Origin: Fen-1258 sp964595365
Lineage (GTDB): Bacteria > Bacteroidota > Ignavibacteria > Ignavibacteriales > Melioribacteraceae
Direction: 5' to 3'
Assembly (NCBI GenBank): GCA_964595365.1
Contig: CAZQQC010000043.1
Span: 1-20,302, forward strand
DNA: 20,302 bases
Shown piece by piece: positions 7,094-14,764 of this stretch (position 1 is its first letter; each line of letters starts with the position of its first letter). The notes under the pieces were generated by a model. The model was not told the origin of the DNA and did no database searches. It was given only the letters and a program-made list of their open reading frames with translations. Position numbers and translations under genes: made by a program.

Positions 7094-9457
7094 TTACGTT
7101 CCTATGTGTTCTGTTCTTTTAATAATTTCGTTTTGCAGATCAATTCCGAGATCGACAAAATAATCACTGTATCCGGCAACACGAACGATAAGGTCACGAT
7201 ATTTTTCCGGATGCTTCTGCGCTTCTCTGAGAAGTTCGGCATTCACAACATTGAATTGAATGTGATGTCCGTCCAGTTTGAAATACGTACGAACAAGATA
7301 CGCAACTTTGTTTATCCCCTCATCGGTTTCCAAAAGCTGCGGAGTAAATTTTTGATTAAGTAGCGTTCCACCGGTTCTTATATGATCGATCTTCGATGCA
7401 GATTTAATTACCGATGTCGGTCCGTGAATATCTGCACCCTGCACCGGCGAAATTCCTTCGCTTGTCGGTTCCCATGCGAACCGACCATCCGGCGTGGCAC
7501 CGAGAACGCTTCCGAAATAAACGTGCGAGGTAGTCGGCAGCAAGTTAATTCTAAAATGTCCTCCTTTCGTATTAGGTCTTCCTTCCACGGCTTTATAGTA
7601 AGTCTCGAAAACCATTTTCAAAACTTCATCTGCGTAATCGTCGTCGTTGCCGTACTTCGGAGTTTCAAAAAGAAGTTTCTCTCGCAATTTTTTTTTATCG
7701 TTAAAATTTTCTTTGAGTGCGCTTAACAATTTATTTATCGAAAAATTCTTTTTATCAAAAACATTGTACTTGAGTGCCGTTAGCGAATCGGTAACTGTTC
7801 CTAAGCCAACGCCCTGAACATACGAAGTGTTGTAACGCGCACCCCCGGCGTTGTAGTCTTTACCTTTGGAAATACAGTCGTCAACCAGTATCGACAAAAA
7901 CGGCGACGGCATGTATTCGGCGTACAATCGTTCTATTATGATGTTCCCTTTAATCTTGATGTTTATGAAATGATTAAGCTGTTTCTCGAATGCTGAATAT
8001 AGTTCTTCGAAAGATTTAAAAGCTGCAGGATCGCCTGTTTGGATACCAATTTGTTTTTGTGTGCGCGGGTCAAAACCGTTATTGAGAGTTATCTCCAAAA
8101 CTTTCGGCATGTTAAAGTAACCGGTGAGAATGTAAGCTTCCTTGCCGAAAGCCCCGGCTTCGACGCATCCGCTTGCGCCGCCGTTGCGCGCGTCAATTAC
8201 CGACTTACCTTGCCGAACTAATTCTTGAACAATTGCGTCGGTATTAAAGAGTGACGGCTGACCGTAGCCGGTTTTAATTATTTTAAGCGCCCGTTTTAAA
8301 AGTCGATCCGGATTCTTCTTACTGATTTGCACCATCGAACTTGGCTGAAGCAGGCGCATTTCTTCTATCACATCAAGCAGTACATAACTTAATTCATTCG
8401 AGGCGTCTTCACCATTTTCTTTTACGCCGCCGATGTTGATCAGACAAAAATCTGTGTAGGTATTGCTCTCTTGAGCTGTTACTCCAACCTTTGGCGGTGC
8501 GGGTTGATTATTAAACTTAACCCAGAATGATTGCAAAAGTTCTTTGGCGCTTTCTTCGGTAAGCAATCCGTTTTCTGTATCGCGTTTATAAAATGGATAA
8601 AGATGCTGATCGAGTCTGCCCGGGTTGAACGAATCCCAAGTGTTTAGTTCTGTCGTAACACCAAGATGAACGAACCAGTAATGTTGAAGCGCTTCCCACA
8701 TTGTTCGTGGTGCATTTGCCGGCACACGTTCGCAGATCCCTGCCATTGTTTCGAGCTCATTTTTCCGCTGTTTATCTTTTTCGTGGTGCGCAAGTTCACG
8801 GAGTAGTTTCGAATAACGGTTCGCAAATGTTATCAACACGTCTGCGCAGAGGCTCATTGCACGGAGTTCTTCCCGTTTTGGAAATGCTTCCGTGTCGTTA
8901 TAAAAATCCAGTTTGGAAATCGATTCATCGATTTCTTTTTTGAAGTCGAGCATTCCTTTTTTGAAAATTTTGTTGTCGCCAACGGTATGCCCCGGTGCCC
9001 GTTGTTCCATGAACTCTGTAAAGATTCCGGCTTTGTACGAATCGCGCCACGCTTGATCAGCTTCGGCAAGAATTTTTTCGCGGATATTTTTTTCTTTCCA
9101 GAACGGCGCAACTTTATCTAACATTACGTGACGGGTTTCATCACCGGATTTGAATGATATTTTTTCACGGTTGTGAAGAATGTCAATATCTTGTTCCGAG
9201 TGAATGCAAAGTTCGGGATAAGTTGGCGTAGCTTTTGGGGCCGGTCCTTTTTCACCAACTAACAATTCACCCTCATTTACACAGAGTTCTTTGTGTTCGA
9301 GCAGATACTTGAATGTCAATGCCCGCGCAATAGGTGTTGAGTGTTTTTGTGGTTCGCCTGTTTTGTAAAATTCTGTTAGTAGCTTAGCACGCTCGTGCGA
9401 CAAAGTTGGAATTGCATCCAAAGATTGTTGTCGTAATTTTTTTATCCGGTCGTTCAA
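7094..9457 (-). CDS. hypD: trans-4-hydroxy-L-proline dehydratase, glycyl radical enzyme
   Basis: Glycyl radical enzyme of 787 aa that dehydrates trans-4-hydroxy-L-proline to pyrroline-5-carboxylate in the absence of oxygen. The thiyl-radical Cys431 and base Glu433 lie in GGASGCVEAGAFGKEAY, and the radical Gly762 in RVAGYSDYF near the C-terminus. Compared with the Clostridioides difficile HypD residues as I recall them (Cys434, Glu436, Gly765, Asp278, Thr645, His160, Phe152, Tyr450, Ser334), every counterpart is present here at a constant offset of three. These are Asp275, Thr642, His157, Phe149, Tyr447 and Ser331. This separates it from formate lyase, glycerol and diol dehydratases. The start is TTG at 9457, supported by GGAGGA five bases upstream inside the end of the activase gene. 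Only two bases separate the genes, so translation is probably coupled. Confidence 0.95.
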   Translation of the reverse strand: MNDRIKKLRQQSLDAIPTLSHERAKLLTEFYKTGEPQKHSTPIARALTFKYLLEHKELCVNEGELLVGEKGPAPKATPTYPELCIHSEQDIDILHNREKISFKSGDETRHVMLDKVAPFWKEKNIREKILAEADQAWRDSYKAGIFTEFMEQRAPGHTVGDNKIFKKGMLDFKKEIDESISKLDFYNDTEAFPKREELRAMSLCADVLITFANRYSKLLRELAHHEKDKQRKNELETMAGICERVPANAPRTMWEALQHYWFVHLGVTTELNTWDSFNPGRLDQHLYPFYKRDTENGLLTEESAKELLQSFWVKFNNQPAPPKVGVTAQESNTYTDFCLINIGGVKENGEDASNELSYVLLDVIEEMRLLQPSSMVQISKKNPDRLLKRALKIIKTGYGQPSLFNTDAIVQELVRQGKSVIDARNGGASGCVEAGAFGKEAYILTGYFNMPKVLEITLNNGFDPRTQKQIGIQTGDPAAFKSFEELYSAFEKQLNHFINIKIKGNIIIERLYAEYMPSPFLSILVDDCISKGKDYNAGGARYNTSYVQGVGLGTVTDSLTALKYNVFDKKNFSINKLLSALKENFNDKKKLREKLLFETPKYGNDDDYADEVLKMVFETYYKAVEGRPNTKGGHFRINLLPTTSHVYFGSVLGATPDGRFAWEPTSEGISPVQGADIHGPTSVIKSASKIDHIRTGGTLLNQKFTPQLLETDEGINKVAYLVRTYFKLDGHHIQFNVVNAELLREAQKHPEKYRDLIVRVAGYSDYFVDLGIDLQNEIIKRTEHIGT

Positions 9458-9459
9458 TT

Positions 9460-10266
9460 TTATCCTCCGATTTTAACCGTAACGCCGGGCGAAGAAAATC
9501 TTTCTTTCAGTTTTTCCATTTCATCCGCTGCCGGTGGATTAATATCCGGCACTTTGTTTAGCTTCTTCATCTTTTCGTACTTGGAATTGGCTGTTCGATG
9601 AAAAGGGAGAAGATCGATCTCGTCTATGTTTTTCAGCGTTGAAATAAATTCTATGGTTTGACTGATATTGTTTTGTGTATCGGTTATGCCGGGAATGATT
9701 GGAATCCTTAGAGTAACTTTTTTTCCGTTCGATGAAAGTCGCCGCAAGTTTTCATGAATTGTTTTATTCGATACACCCGTGTATTTGATGTGCTCTTCGT
9801 CGTTCATGAGTTTCAAATCGTAAAGAAAAATGTCGGTGAGGTCATAAATTTTTTCAAACTGTTCGAATTGTGCGTAACCGGTAGTGTCAATTGCCGTGGA
9901 GATATCGTTTTGCCTGCACTCGTTTAATAATGATTGAAGAAAATCGATTTGAAGCATCGGCTCGCCGCCGGAAAAAGTTGCGCCGCCGTTCGACTCTTCA
10001 TAAAACGGAAGATCTTTTTTGATCTCCTCCACTACTTCATCGACAAAAACTTCTTTGCCGACAACGTTGTGGTCCGCCGAAGTGACGGACATACTCCATC
10101 TGAAAGTGCATCCGAGAAATTCTTCCGGTTCGATTTTTTGACTTTCTGGATTGTGGCACCACCAGCAGTTGAGGGGACAACCTTTCAAAAAAACTGTTGT
10201 GCGTATTCCCGGACCGTCATGGATTGAATATTTTTTTATATCGAATATGTAGCCCTTATCACGCAT
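9460..10266 (-). CDS. HypD-activating radical SAM enzyme, short form
   Basis: Radical SAM activase that would install the glycyl radical on HypD, encoded immediately after it. I start at ATG 10266 (MRDKGYIFDIKKYSIHDGPG), giving 268 aa. The open frame reaches 10446, but the extra 60 residues look like non-coding DNA and the family begins just before the IHDGPG motif. The SAM cluster motif is CPLNCWWC (Cys30, Cys34, Cys37), followed by HNPESQ, FSGGEP (98-103), a DTTGYA strand, and DLKLMN. Activases of dehydratase-type glycyl radical enzymes usually carry an inserted ferredoxin-like domain with two more Fe-S clusters after HNPESQ. Here residues 42-75 replace it and contain only Cys53, so those clusters are absent, as in pyruvate formate-lyase activase. 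No clear ribosome site is seen. Confidence 0.9.
   Translation of the reverse strand: MRDKGYIFDIKKYSIHDGPGIRTTVFLKGCPLNCWWCHNPESQKIEPEEFLGCTFRWSMSVTSADHNVVGKEVFVDEVVEEIKKDLPFYEESNGGATFSGGEPMLQIDFLQSLLNECRQNDISTAIDTTGYAQFEQFEKIYDLTDIFLYDLKLMNDEEHIKYTGVSNKTIHENLRRLSSNGKKVTLRIPIIPGITDTQNNISQTIEFISTLKNIDEIDLLPFHRTANSKYEKMKKLNKVPDINPPAADEMEKLKERFSSPGVTVKIGG
9463..9468 (-). promoter_or_regulatory. ribosome binding site deciding the TTG start of hypD
   Basis: GGAGGA on the minus strand lies inside the last codons of the activase gene. It is five bases before the TTG at 9457, and the activase stop TAA falls in the spacer. It is the strongest ribosome site in the cluster and supports both the unusual TTG start and coupled translation. 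Confidence 0.8.
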
Positions 10267-10467
10267 TGATGAATCGGCAAAAAGAATTTTTTTTGTGCGG
10301 CTAATATAGTTTAAAGGTGCGCAAATCGAAAGAAAGGGTATATATGCAGTATAAATTAAAACGTTAGTAAGTTGTTTATGATTAGATACACTACTAAAAT
10401 TGATAACTGAACTTAATAGATAGAATGTCAAATTGAAGAAAGACAAAAATTATGTTCAAATTCCAAC
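10267..10467. other. upstream region between divergent activase and small-protein genes
   Basis: AT-rich stretch between the start of the hydroxyproline cluster and the divergent small gene. It must hold the promoter of the minus-strand cluster unless one lies elsewhere. TATATT on the minus strand, about 40 bases before the activase start, could be a -10 box, but I see no matching -35. The open frame running through it lacks any family signal. Confidence 0.4.
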
Positions 10468-10496
10468 TTGACTGTAAACTTTTCTATCGGTAAATT
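10468..10496 (+). promoter_or_regulatory. sigma70-like promoter for the small gene and protease
   Basis: TTGACT at 10468-10473 and TAAATT at 10491-10496 are separated by 17 bases, near-consensus housekeeping spacing. Transcription would begin around 10503, some 55 bases before the ATG of the small gene. Prediction from sequence only. Confidence 0.5.
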
Positions 10497-10559
10497 CAAT
10501 TATAAAAGTAAGGTACTATTCAACTTTCAGTTGTGTTTTTGAATAAATATACAAAAACT

Positions 10560-10760
10560 ATGGGCGACAAAGAAAAAGACATTGGATTTGACAAGGCTTT
10601 CGAAGAATTGCAAAAGAAAGCACTGGAGATTTACCCAACCTTAATGGAAACGGTAGAGACATTTAATTCTACGCGTATCGAAACCGAAGATTATGTGAAC
10701 TTTATGAATCTGCTTAAAGAAAATCCTCTCCCAACCGCCTCAAACAATTCAGGCATTTAA
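10560..10760 (+). CDS. small hypothetical protein preceding SDH-type protease
   Basis: Encodes 66 aa from ATG 10560 (MGDKEKDIGFDKAFEELQ); a GTG at 10533 would add nine residues and is less likely. The product is acidic to neutral, mostly helical-looking, without Cys, signal peptide or membrane segment: helix about residues 8-35, then ETEDYVNFMNLLKENPL. I do not recognise a family. It ends three bases before the ATG of the ClpP-fold protease gene and shares its predicted promoter, so the two are probably one operon. It may be a partner or adaptor of that protease; this is only inference from position. Confidence 0.6.
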   Translation: MGDKEKDIGFDKAFEELQKKALEIYPTLMETVETFNSTRIETEDYVNFMNLLKENPLPTASNNSGI

Positions 10761-10763
10761 CGC

Positions 10764-11714
10764 ATGCCTACTTGGGGACAGATATTAAACGAAATTAATC
10801 TTGCTATCAGAAACAATGACCCTACTGCATTTGACAGCGTGAGAAATAAGTATCTTTGTGAATTATATGATTATACTAAGCGCAATATCATTGTGTATGC
10901 ATCGCGTTGGACAAGCGGAGACTTACCAGCAAATTTAATTTCAATAAATGATGAAGATATTCAAGCATTTATGGAAGCTATTCACGGTTTGAAAGGAAAA
11001 GAACTGGACCTAATACTACATACAGGCGGTGGTTCTGCCGAAGCAGCAGATGCCATAGTAACATATCTTCGGCAGAAATTTGAACACATTCGAGTGATTA
11101 TCCCACAGGCTGCTATGTCTGCCGGTACTATGTTAGCTTGTTGTGCCGACGAAATAGTTATGGGAAAACATTCATTTATTGGTCCGATAGATCCTCAATT
11201 TATTTTAAATACTCAAATAGGCATGCAAGCAGTACCTGCCCATGCAATAATACAACAATTTAAAAAGGCGCAAGAAGATTGTGCAAGTAATCCTAAGAAC
11301 CTGAATTCTTGATTGCCCATGCTTAGTCAGTATGGACCGGCATTATTAATTCAATGTCAAAATCAAATTGACTTTGGCAGGGAGTTAGTTAAAAATTGGT
11401 TAGGTGAGTTTATGTTTAGAGGGGTTGATGGCAAGAAGGCCGAGTATATATCCAAATATCTGTCCGATCATGATAATTTCAAAACGCATGGCAAACACAT
11501 AAATATTGTACAAGCAAAAGAAATTGGATTAAAAATTGTTGATCTTGAAGCCGATCAAACACTGCAAGAAAAAACACTTTCAGCATTTCATGCAACAATG
11601 CATACATTTCAAACTAATTCGGTGAAATTGACTTGTAATCAAAATGGGAACGCTTACATAAAACGTATTCCAATGCCCACAATACCTCCAATTGTAAGAC
11701 TGCCTCAACAATAG
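10764..11714 (+). pseudogene. SDH-family Clp-fold serine protease, interrupted by in-frame TGA
   Basis: Reads as one 316-codon gene except for TGA at 11310-11312; both halves are in the same frame and no other damage is seen. The family (serine dehydrogenase proteinase, ClpP/SppA-like crotonase fold) is indicated by MPTWGQILNEIN at the start, LDLILHTGGGSAEAADAIV (81-99), IIPQAAMSAGTMLACCADEI with nucleophile Ser119, and GPIDPQF (140-146). After the stop comes LPMLSQYGPALLIQCQNQID, continuing the family pattern, in which I recall a Trp before LP. TGG to TGA is a single-base change. Possible causes are a recent nonsense mutation, a sequencing error or readthrough. Active-site parts lie in the first half; the second half could only start weakly at TTG 11313 or ATG 11319. 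No signal peptide. Confidence 0.8.
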
Positions 11715-11732
11715 CATTTGAAAATTGACCGG

Positions 11733-12206
11733 TTACTTCTTCAGCAGAGAAATTTGTCCGCTGTGATAAGCAGTGTGTTGCAGCAAACCGAAAATCATAA
11801 CTTCGTGAGTATATCCGGTTCCGGCGGCGGCGTTTCTTTCGGTGCCGACAATTTTACTTAACTTTTCAGTAGAAATGTTTTTCAGTGCTGCGATCAGTTT
11901 GTTTGTGTTATTGTACAGTTGTTGTTTTAATTCTGCCCAATACTTTTCTGAGATCTCTTTTGGGTCTTGCCAATCACCGTTTAAAGGTTCGTTATGAACA
12001 TTTCCGTTCAACCGGCTTAAAACTTCTTGAGTCCATGCATCGATGTGAAGTGTAAGTTCTACTATGCTGTGAGTGCTTTTGGTGGGTCTGTTGAATGCTT
12101 GTTTAAAAGTAACTTCATCAAGAATAATTTTTAAAGATGCACCATGCCACGCGTCACCGAAAACCGACCGGTACAGTTCATCTGCTAATTTTTCGTTAAT
12201 CGGCAT
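11733..12206 (-). CDS. DinB-family protein (four-helix metal-binding fold)
   Basis: Encodes 157 aa of the DinB/YfiT-like putative metalloenzyme superfamily. Characteristic marks are FGDAWHGASLKIIL near the N-terminus, a His in LTLHIDAWTQ (His54), and the C-terminal LLQHTAYHSGQISLLKK with His144 and His148. These three His are the usual metal site. No signal peptide, so cytoplasmic. Members act in thiol-dependent chemistry such as bacillithiol or mycothiol transfer, but this protein gives no hint of its substrate. It follows the metallo-hydrolase gene after 36 bases and is probably the last gene of a three-gene unit. It converges with the protease gene with only 18 bases between stop codons and no obvious terminator. 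Confidence 0.88.
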   Translation of the reverse strand: MPINEKLADELYRSVFGDAWHGASLKIILDEVTFKQAFNRPTKSTHSIVELTLHIDAWTQEVLSRLNGNVHNEPLNGDWQDPKEISEKYWAELKQQLYNNTNKLIAALKNISTEKLSKIVGTERNAAAGTGYTHEVMIFGLLQHTAYHSGQISLLKK

Positions 12207-12242
12207 TTGAACCCCGCAAAAATTGTTTTGTTAAAAATTTTA

Positions 12243-13187
12243 TTAGTTAAGTATAAATGTTTGGCCGATTTCTTCCAAACCAATTTTTATATTATAATTT
12301 GGTGCGGAGCGTTTCATCCAATCGATCGGCTCATTAAAGGGTTCAATGCCTTGCTTAAAAGTTTTTGTGTGAATCGGAATAAAATATTTTGCGCCTATTT
12401 CATTCGACATTTGCAATGCCTGTTCCGGATTGCAGTGATTTCTAATCCACGGATTATAAGTGCCGATCGGCATGATTGCAACTTCAATGTTTTCGTTTTT
12501 GAGAGGCTTCAGTTTGTCGGTTAAAGATGTATCCCCGCCGAATAAAATTTTTTTCCCGTTCCGTTCAATTATGTAAGCGTTGTAGCTGCGTCCATCTTTT
12601 ATGTAACCGCGCGAGCGGTCCTTTTCCCAGGGAAAACGCCAGCCGAAATGTTTTACTTCATTAGCTTTGAAGTGAATATCGTTCACAGTTTTTTCCTCTC
12701 CCCAATCCAAAACGGTTAATGACTTCCACGATAAATCTTCAATCACATCTTTAGTCAGGTGAGCCGTAACAACATCAATTTGGTTAGGGTAATTTTTTGT
12801 GAACGCGCGTAGCGTCGGATAATCCATATGATCCATATGAGCGTGCGAAAGAAGAATTACGTCGGGTCTGGGAAATTCAGATATTTGAAGTGCAGGGGGA
12901 GTCATGCGAGCCGGGCCGATGCTTCCGCCGAAAAAGTAAAGACCGACTCTATCAAACAATACAGGATCGGTAATAATCCACTTTCCAAAAAAATTAATTA
13001 GTACCGTCGAGTGACCGATCCATGCAATTGTAAGATCATCATTCTTCCATTTTTCCAGATCGGGTTTGTAATTCAATTTGATAAGAGGCGAAGCTTCTGT
13101 ATCCATGTTAGCAGATGGCGGTAAAAAAATTGTGCCGCAGAAGACAAACAAACTTTTCTTTATAAAATTTTTTCTGTTGAGGTTCAT
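12243..13187 (-). CDS. metallo-beta-lactamase-fold hydrolase, NAPE-PLD/UlaG-like, exported
   Basis: A 314-aa binuclear metal hydrolase. The N-terminus NRKNFIKKSLFVFCGTIFL looks like an export signal. It resembles a Tat motif but has Arg-Lys rather than Arg-Arg, so Tat export is only possible. The metal motif HAHMDH is at 115-120. Other ligands fit His180 (EVKHFG), Asp219 (LFGGDTS) and His273 (PIHTKTF). IAWIGHSTVLI, then ITDPVLFDR, and MPIGTYNPWIRNHCNPEQAL follow the N-acylphosphatidylethanolamine phospholipase D-like branch rather than true beta-lactamases. Bacterial members of this branch have mostly unknown substrates, possibly phosphodiester or lactone bonds. It lies 49 bases after the TPM gene in the same direction. 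Antibiotic resistance is not implied. Confidence 0.87.
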   Translation of the reverse strand: MNLNRKNFIKKSLFVFCGTIFLPPSANMDTEASPLIKLNYKPDLEKWKNDDLTIAWIGHSTVLINFFGKWIITDPVLFDRVGLYFFGGSIGPARMTPPALQISEFPRPDVILLSHAHMDHMDYPTLRAFTKNYPNQIDVVTAHLTKDVIEDLSWKSLTVLDWGEEKTVNDIHFKANEVKHFGWRFPWEKDRSRGYIKDGRSYNAYIIERNGKKILFGGDTSLTDKLKPLKNENIEVAIMPIGTYNPWIRNHCNPEQALQMSNEIGAKYFIPIHTKTFKQGIEPFNEPIDWMKRSAPNYNIKIGLEEIGQTFILN

Positions 13188-13236
13188 AATCTATTAAACA
13201 AATTAAACCGGGCAAAAATTCCACAGTTCATTCTAA

Positions 13237-13692
13237 TTATTCAATAACTATTTTGTTGGAAAGCTCGTTGGTGTCGTCTGCTTTAATTGGAAAATGTTTA
13301 GTTAGAATTTTTCCGACCCGATCAACACCCCAGAGAATTCCTTCGCAGAAATTGCCGCTTTGAAATTTATGCTGAATCTCATCGCGCACTTTATCCCATG
13401 TTTTATCGTCTACTTTCTCATGGATACCTTGATCGGCAAGAATATAGAATTGCCTGTCGCTTAAAAGCATGAAAAGCAGAATGCCGGTTTTGTCGCGGGT
13501 GTTGTGCATGTTAAGCTTGTGAAATTCTTTTTCGGCAAGCTGCCGGAGATTTTTTTTGCGGTCGAAGAAATGGCGATGTTCTTTTATTGCAACTCGAATT
13601 TCACCCGAAGTAGTACTTTCTGCATCTTTTATTTTATTCGATACGCGCAGAAAGTCGTCGTCGGAAAAATAATTATAGATTAAACCGTCCAT
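13237..13692 (-). CDS. TPM-domain protein (TLP18.3/Psb32/MOLO-1 type)
   Basis: A 151-aa protein that is essentially one TPM domain. The pattern runs IKDAESTTSGEIRVAIKEH, then AEKEFHKLNMHNTRDKTGIL, LFMLLSDRQFYILADQGIHEKV, and an ending around GNFCEGILWGVDRVGKILTKHFP. Unlike many relatives it has no signal peptide, no membrane segment and no Gly-rich tail, so it would be cytoplasmic. TPM proteins have been linked to phosphatase activity and to repair of photosystem II in plants; bacterial functions are largely unknown. It is probably the first gene of the minus-strand unit with the metallo-hydrolase and DinB-like genes. The upstream 840 bases hold no gene, so its promoter lies there. Confidence 0.85.
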   Translation of the reverse strand: MDGLIYNYFSDDDFLRVSNKIKDAESTTSGEIRVAIKEHRHFFDRKKNLRQLAEKEFHKLNMHNTRDKTGILLFMLLSDRQFYILADQGIHEKVDDKTWDKVRDEIQHKFQSGNFCEGILWGVDRVGKILTKHFPIKADDTNELSNKIVIE

Positions 13693-14530
13693 GTCTATTC
13701 TTTTTTCTGCAAAGATATGTGAAGAAGAAATGAAATGAAACAGAGATTAATACCGCCATAACTTATTTTAAATGTCGAACCAAACGATATAATTTTTTAT
13801 CTTGTTCCTGCTTTAACGGATTGAGAGTGGTATATCTTCCGGCATTATTTTCATACTAAGAACTTTCTGAAGAATTAAGGACAATTTAAAAACTTCTTTG
13901 AGAGTAATGTTGTTATAAGGAAACAAAAGTGAGAGAAAGAACAAAATCAACTACGTAGATTTGTTTACCTCAAGAGCCTGTTTCGATTCAGATTTCATTG
14001 AAACGATTCGGGCAAATGAATCCCGCTTTGAGGGAAAAGCGATATAAAAACCTGAGGCAAACAAAGCTTAGAAAATATCGAACAAAAAAGATTAGTTTGA
14101 AAATCCATTTAAGGCATTTGTAAGAGTGATGGACGAAGAATTCTTTCTCTACTGAGAGTGATCTGATAACTTTTACATAACTATAAAAATTCTACAAACG
14201 CGAAAGCAATAATTTTTCTTGATGAGAAATTGAGTGACTGCGCTTACGGAAGAAGTAGCGGATGTTTATTTGCCCGGACGATTGTAAACTCAGAAAAACA
14301 ATTAGTTTTGATGGAACGAATTTTAATTTCTCCAGGAGTTTCAGTTTTTAATCCGTTACTCTCGATAATAAATCATTGGGTCTAATGAGGTAACAAAGAA
14401 ATTCAATTTCGATAAACTATTCTCAATCATCAAGTAATTTGTATGAGTGTGAGAAGGTCCGGAATTGATCGCTTAATAAAATTCGGAACCGGTCAATCTT
14501 CCGCGAGCTTTAACTTCAGCCGTTCACAAG
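13693..14530. other. 838-base stretch without a recognisable gene
   Basis: AT-rich sequence with stops in all frames at short intervals. I find no tmRNA, RNase P, SRP or 6S signature on either strand and no protein homology I can name. Short open stretches such as the one before the TAA near 14388 look peptide-like but have no family signal. It contains the structured segment at 13958-14068 described separately, and must hold the promoter of the TPM gene at its left end. It may be a decayed gene or RNA-encoding spacer. Confidence 0.5.
13958..14068. other. candidate structured RNA or palindromic element
   Basis: TTTGTTTACCTCA (13961-13973) can pair with TGAGGCAAACAAA (14053-14065) at 12 of 13 positions, enclosing about 80 bases. 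Inside, CGCTTT and AAAGCG (14024-14041) form a perfect six-pair hairpin. GATTC and GAATC around 14006-14022 form another, and GTTTC and GAAAC pair near 13980-14004. The nested layout resembles a multi-branched RNA or a palindromic insertion. Strand and identity are unknown, and positions may be off by a base. Confidence 0.35.
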
Positions 14531-14602
14531 CACCCCCGACAGGAATCGAACCTGTATCTCGAGCTCCGGAGGCTCGCGTTCTATCCTTTGAACTACAGGG
14601 GC
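14531..14602 (-). tRNA. tRNA-Arg (anticodon CCG)
   Basis: A 72-base cloverleaf reads on the minus strand from 14602. The acceptor arm GCCCCTG pairs with CGGGGGT (with G-U wobbles). The D stem is GTTC/GAAC, the anticodon stem CGAGC/GCTCG with loop CTCCGGA, giving anticodon CCG for codon CGG. The T arm is ACAGG-TTCGATT-CCTGT. The 3' CCA is not encoded. A short open frame that overlaps it is not a gene. Confidence 0.95.
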
Positions 14603-14764
14603 AGTTTAATTGGTTAAAGATATAAAGTTTACAAATAATCTTCTGTAATTTTTTTAAGGAACTTTTACACTTCTGAGTGAATAGAAAGAAAAGAAATTTC
14701 TTCGTGTCGACTTTTATTTTTATTTGCTAATTTTTCGGTGAGAACATTTCCAGAAGGTGAATTT

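Noticed and set aside
10267..10446. 60-residue N-terminal extension of the activase
   Set aside because: The family begins just before the IHDGPG motif, and the extension has non-coding character; an internal ATG at 10266 fits.
11310..11312. Selenocysteine or genetic-code reassignment at TGA
   Set aside because: The expected residue is Trp, not Cys or Sec. No adjacent SECIS-like hairpin is evident, and TGA ends the Memo-family gene.
13921..14530. tmRNA, RNase P RNA or SRP RNA in the gene-free stretch
   Set aside because: The conserved core sequences of these RNAs were not found on either strand.
14443..14625. 60-codon open frame on the plus strand
   Set aside because: It is the antisense shadow of the tRNA-Arg gene plus spacer.
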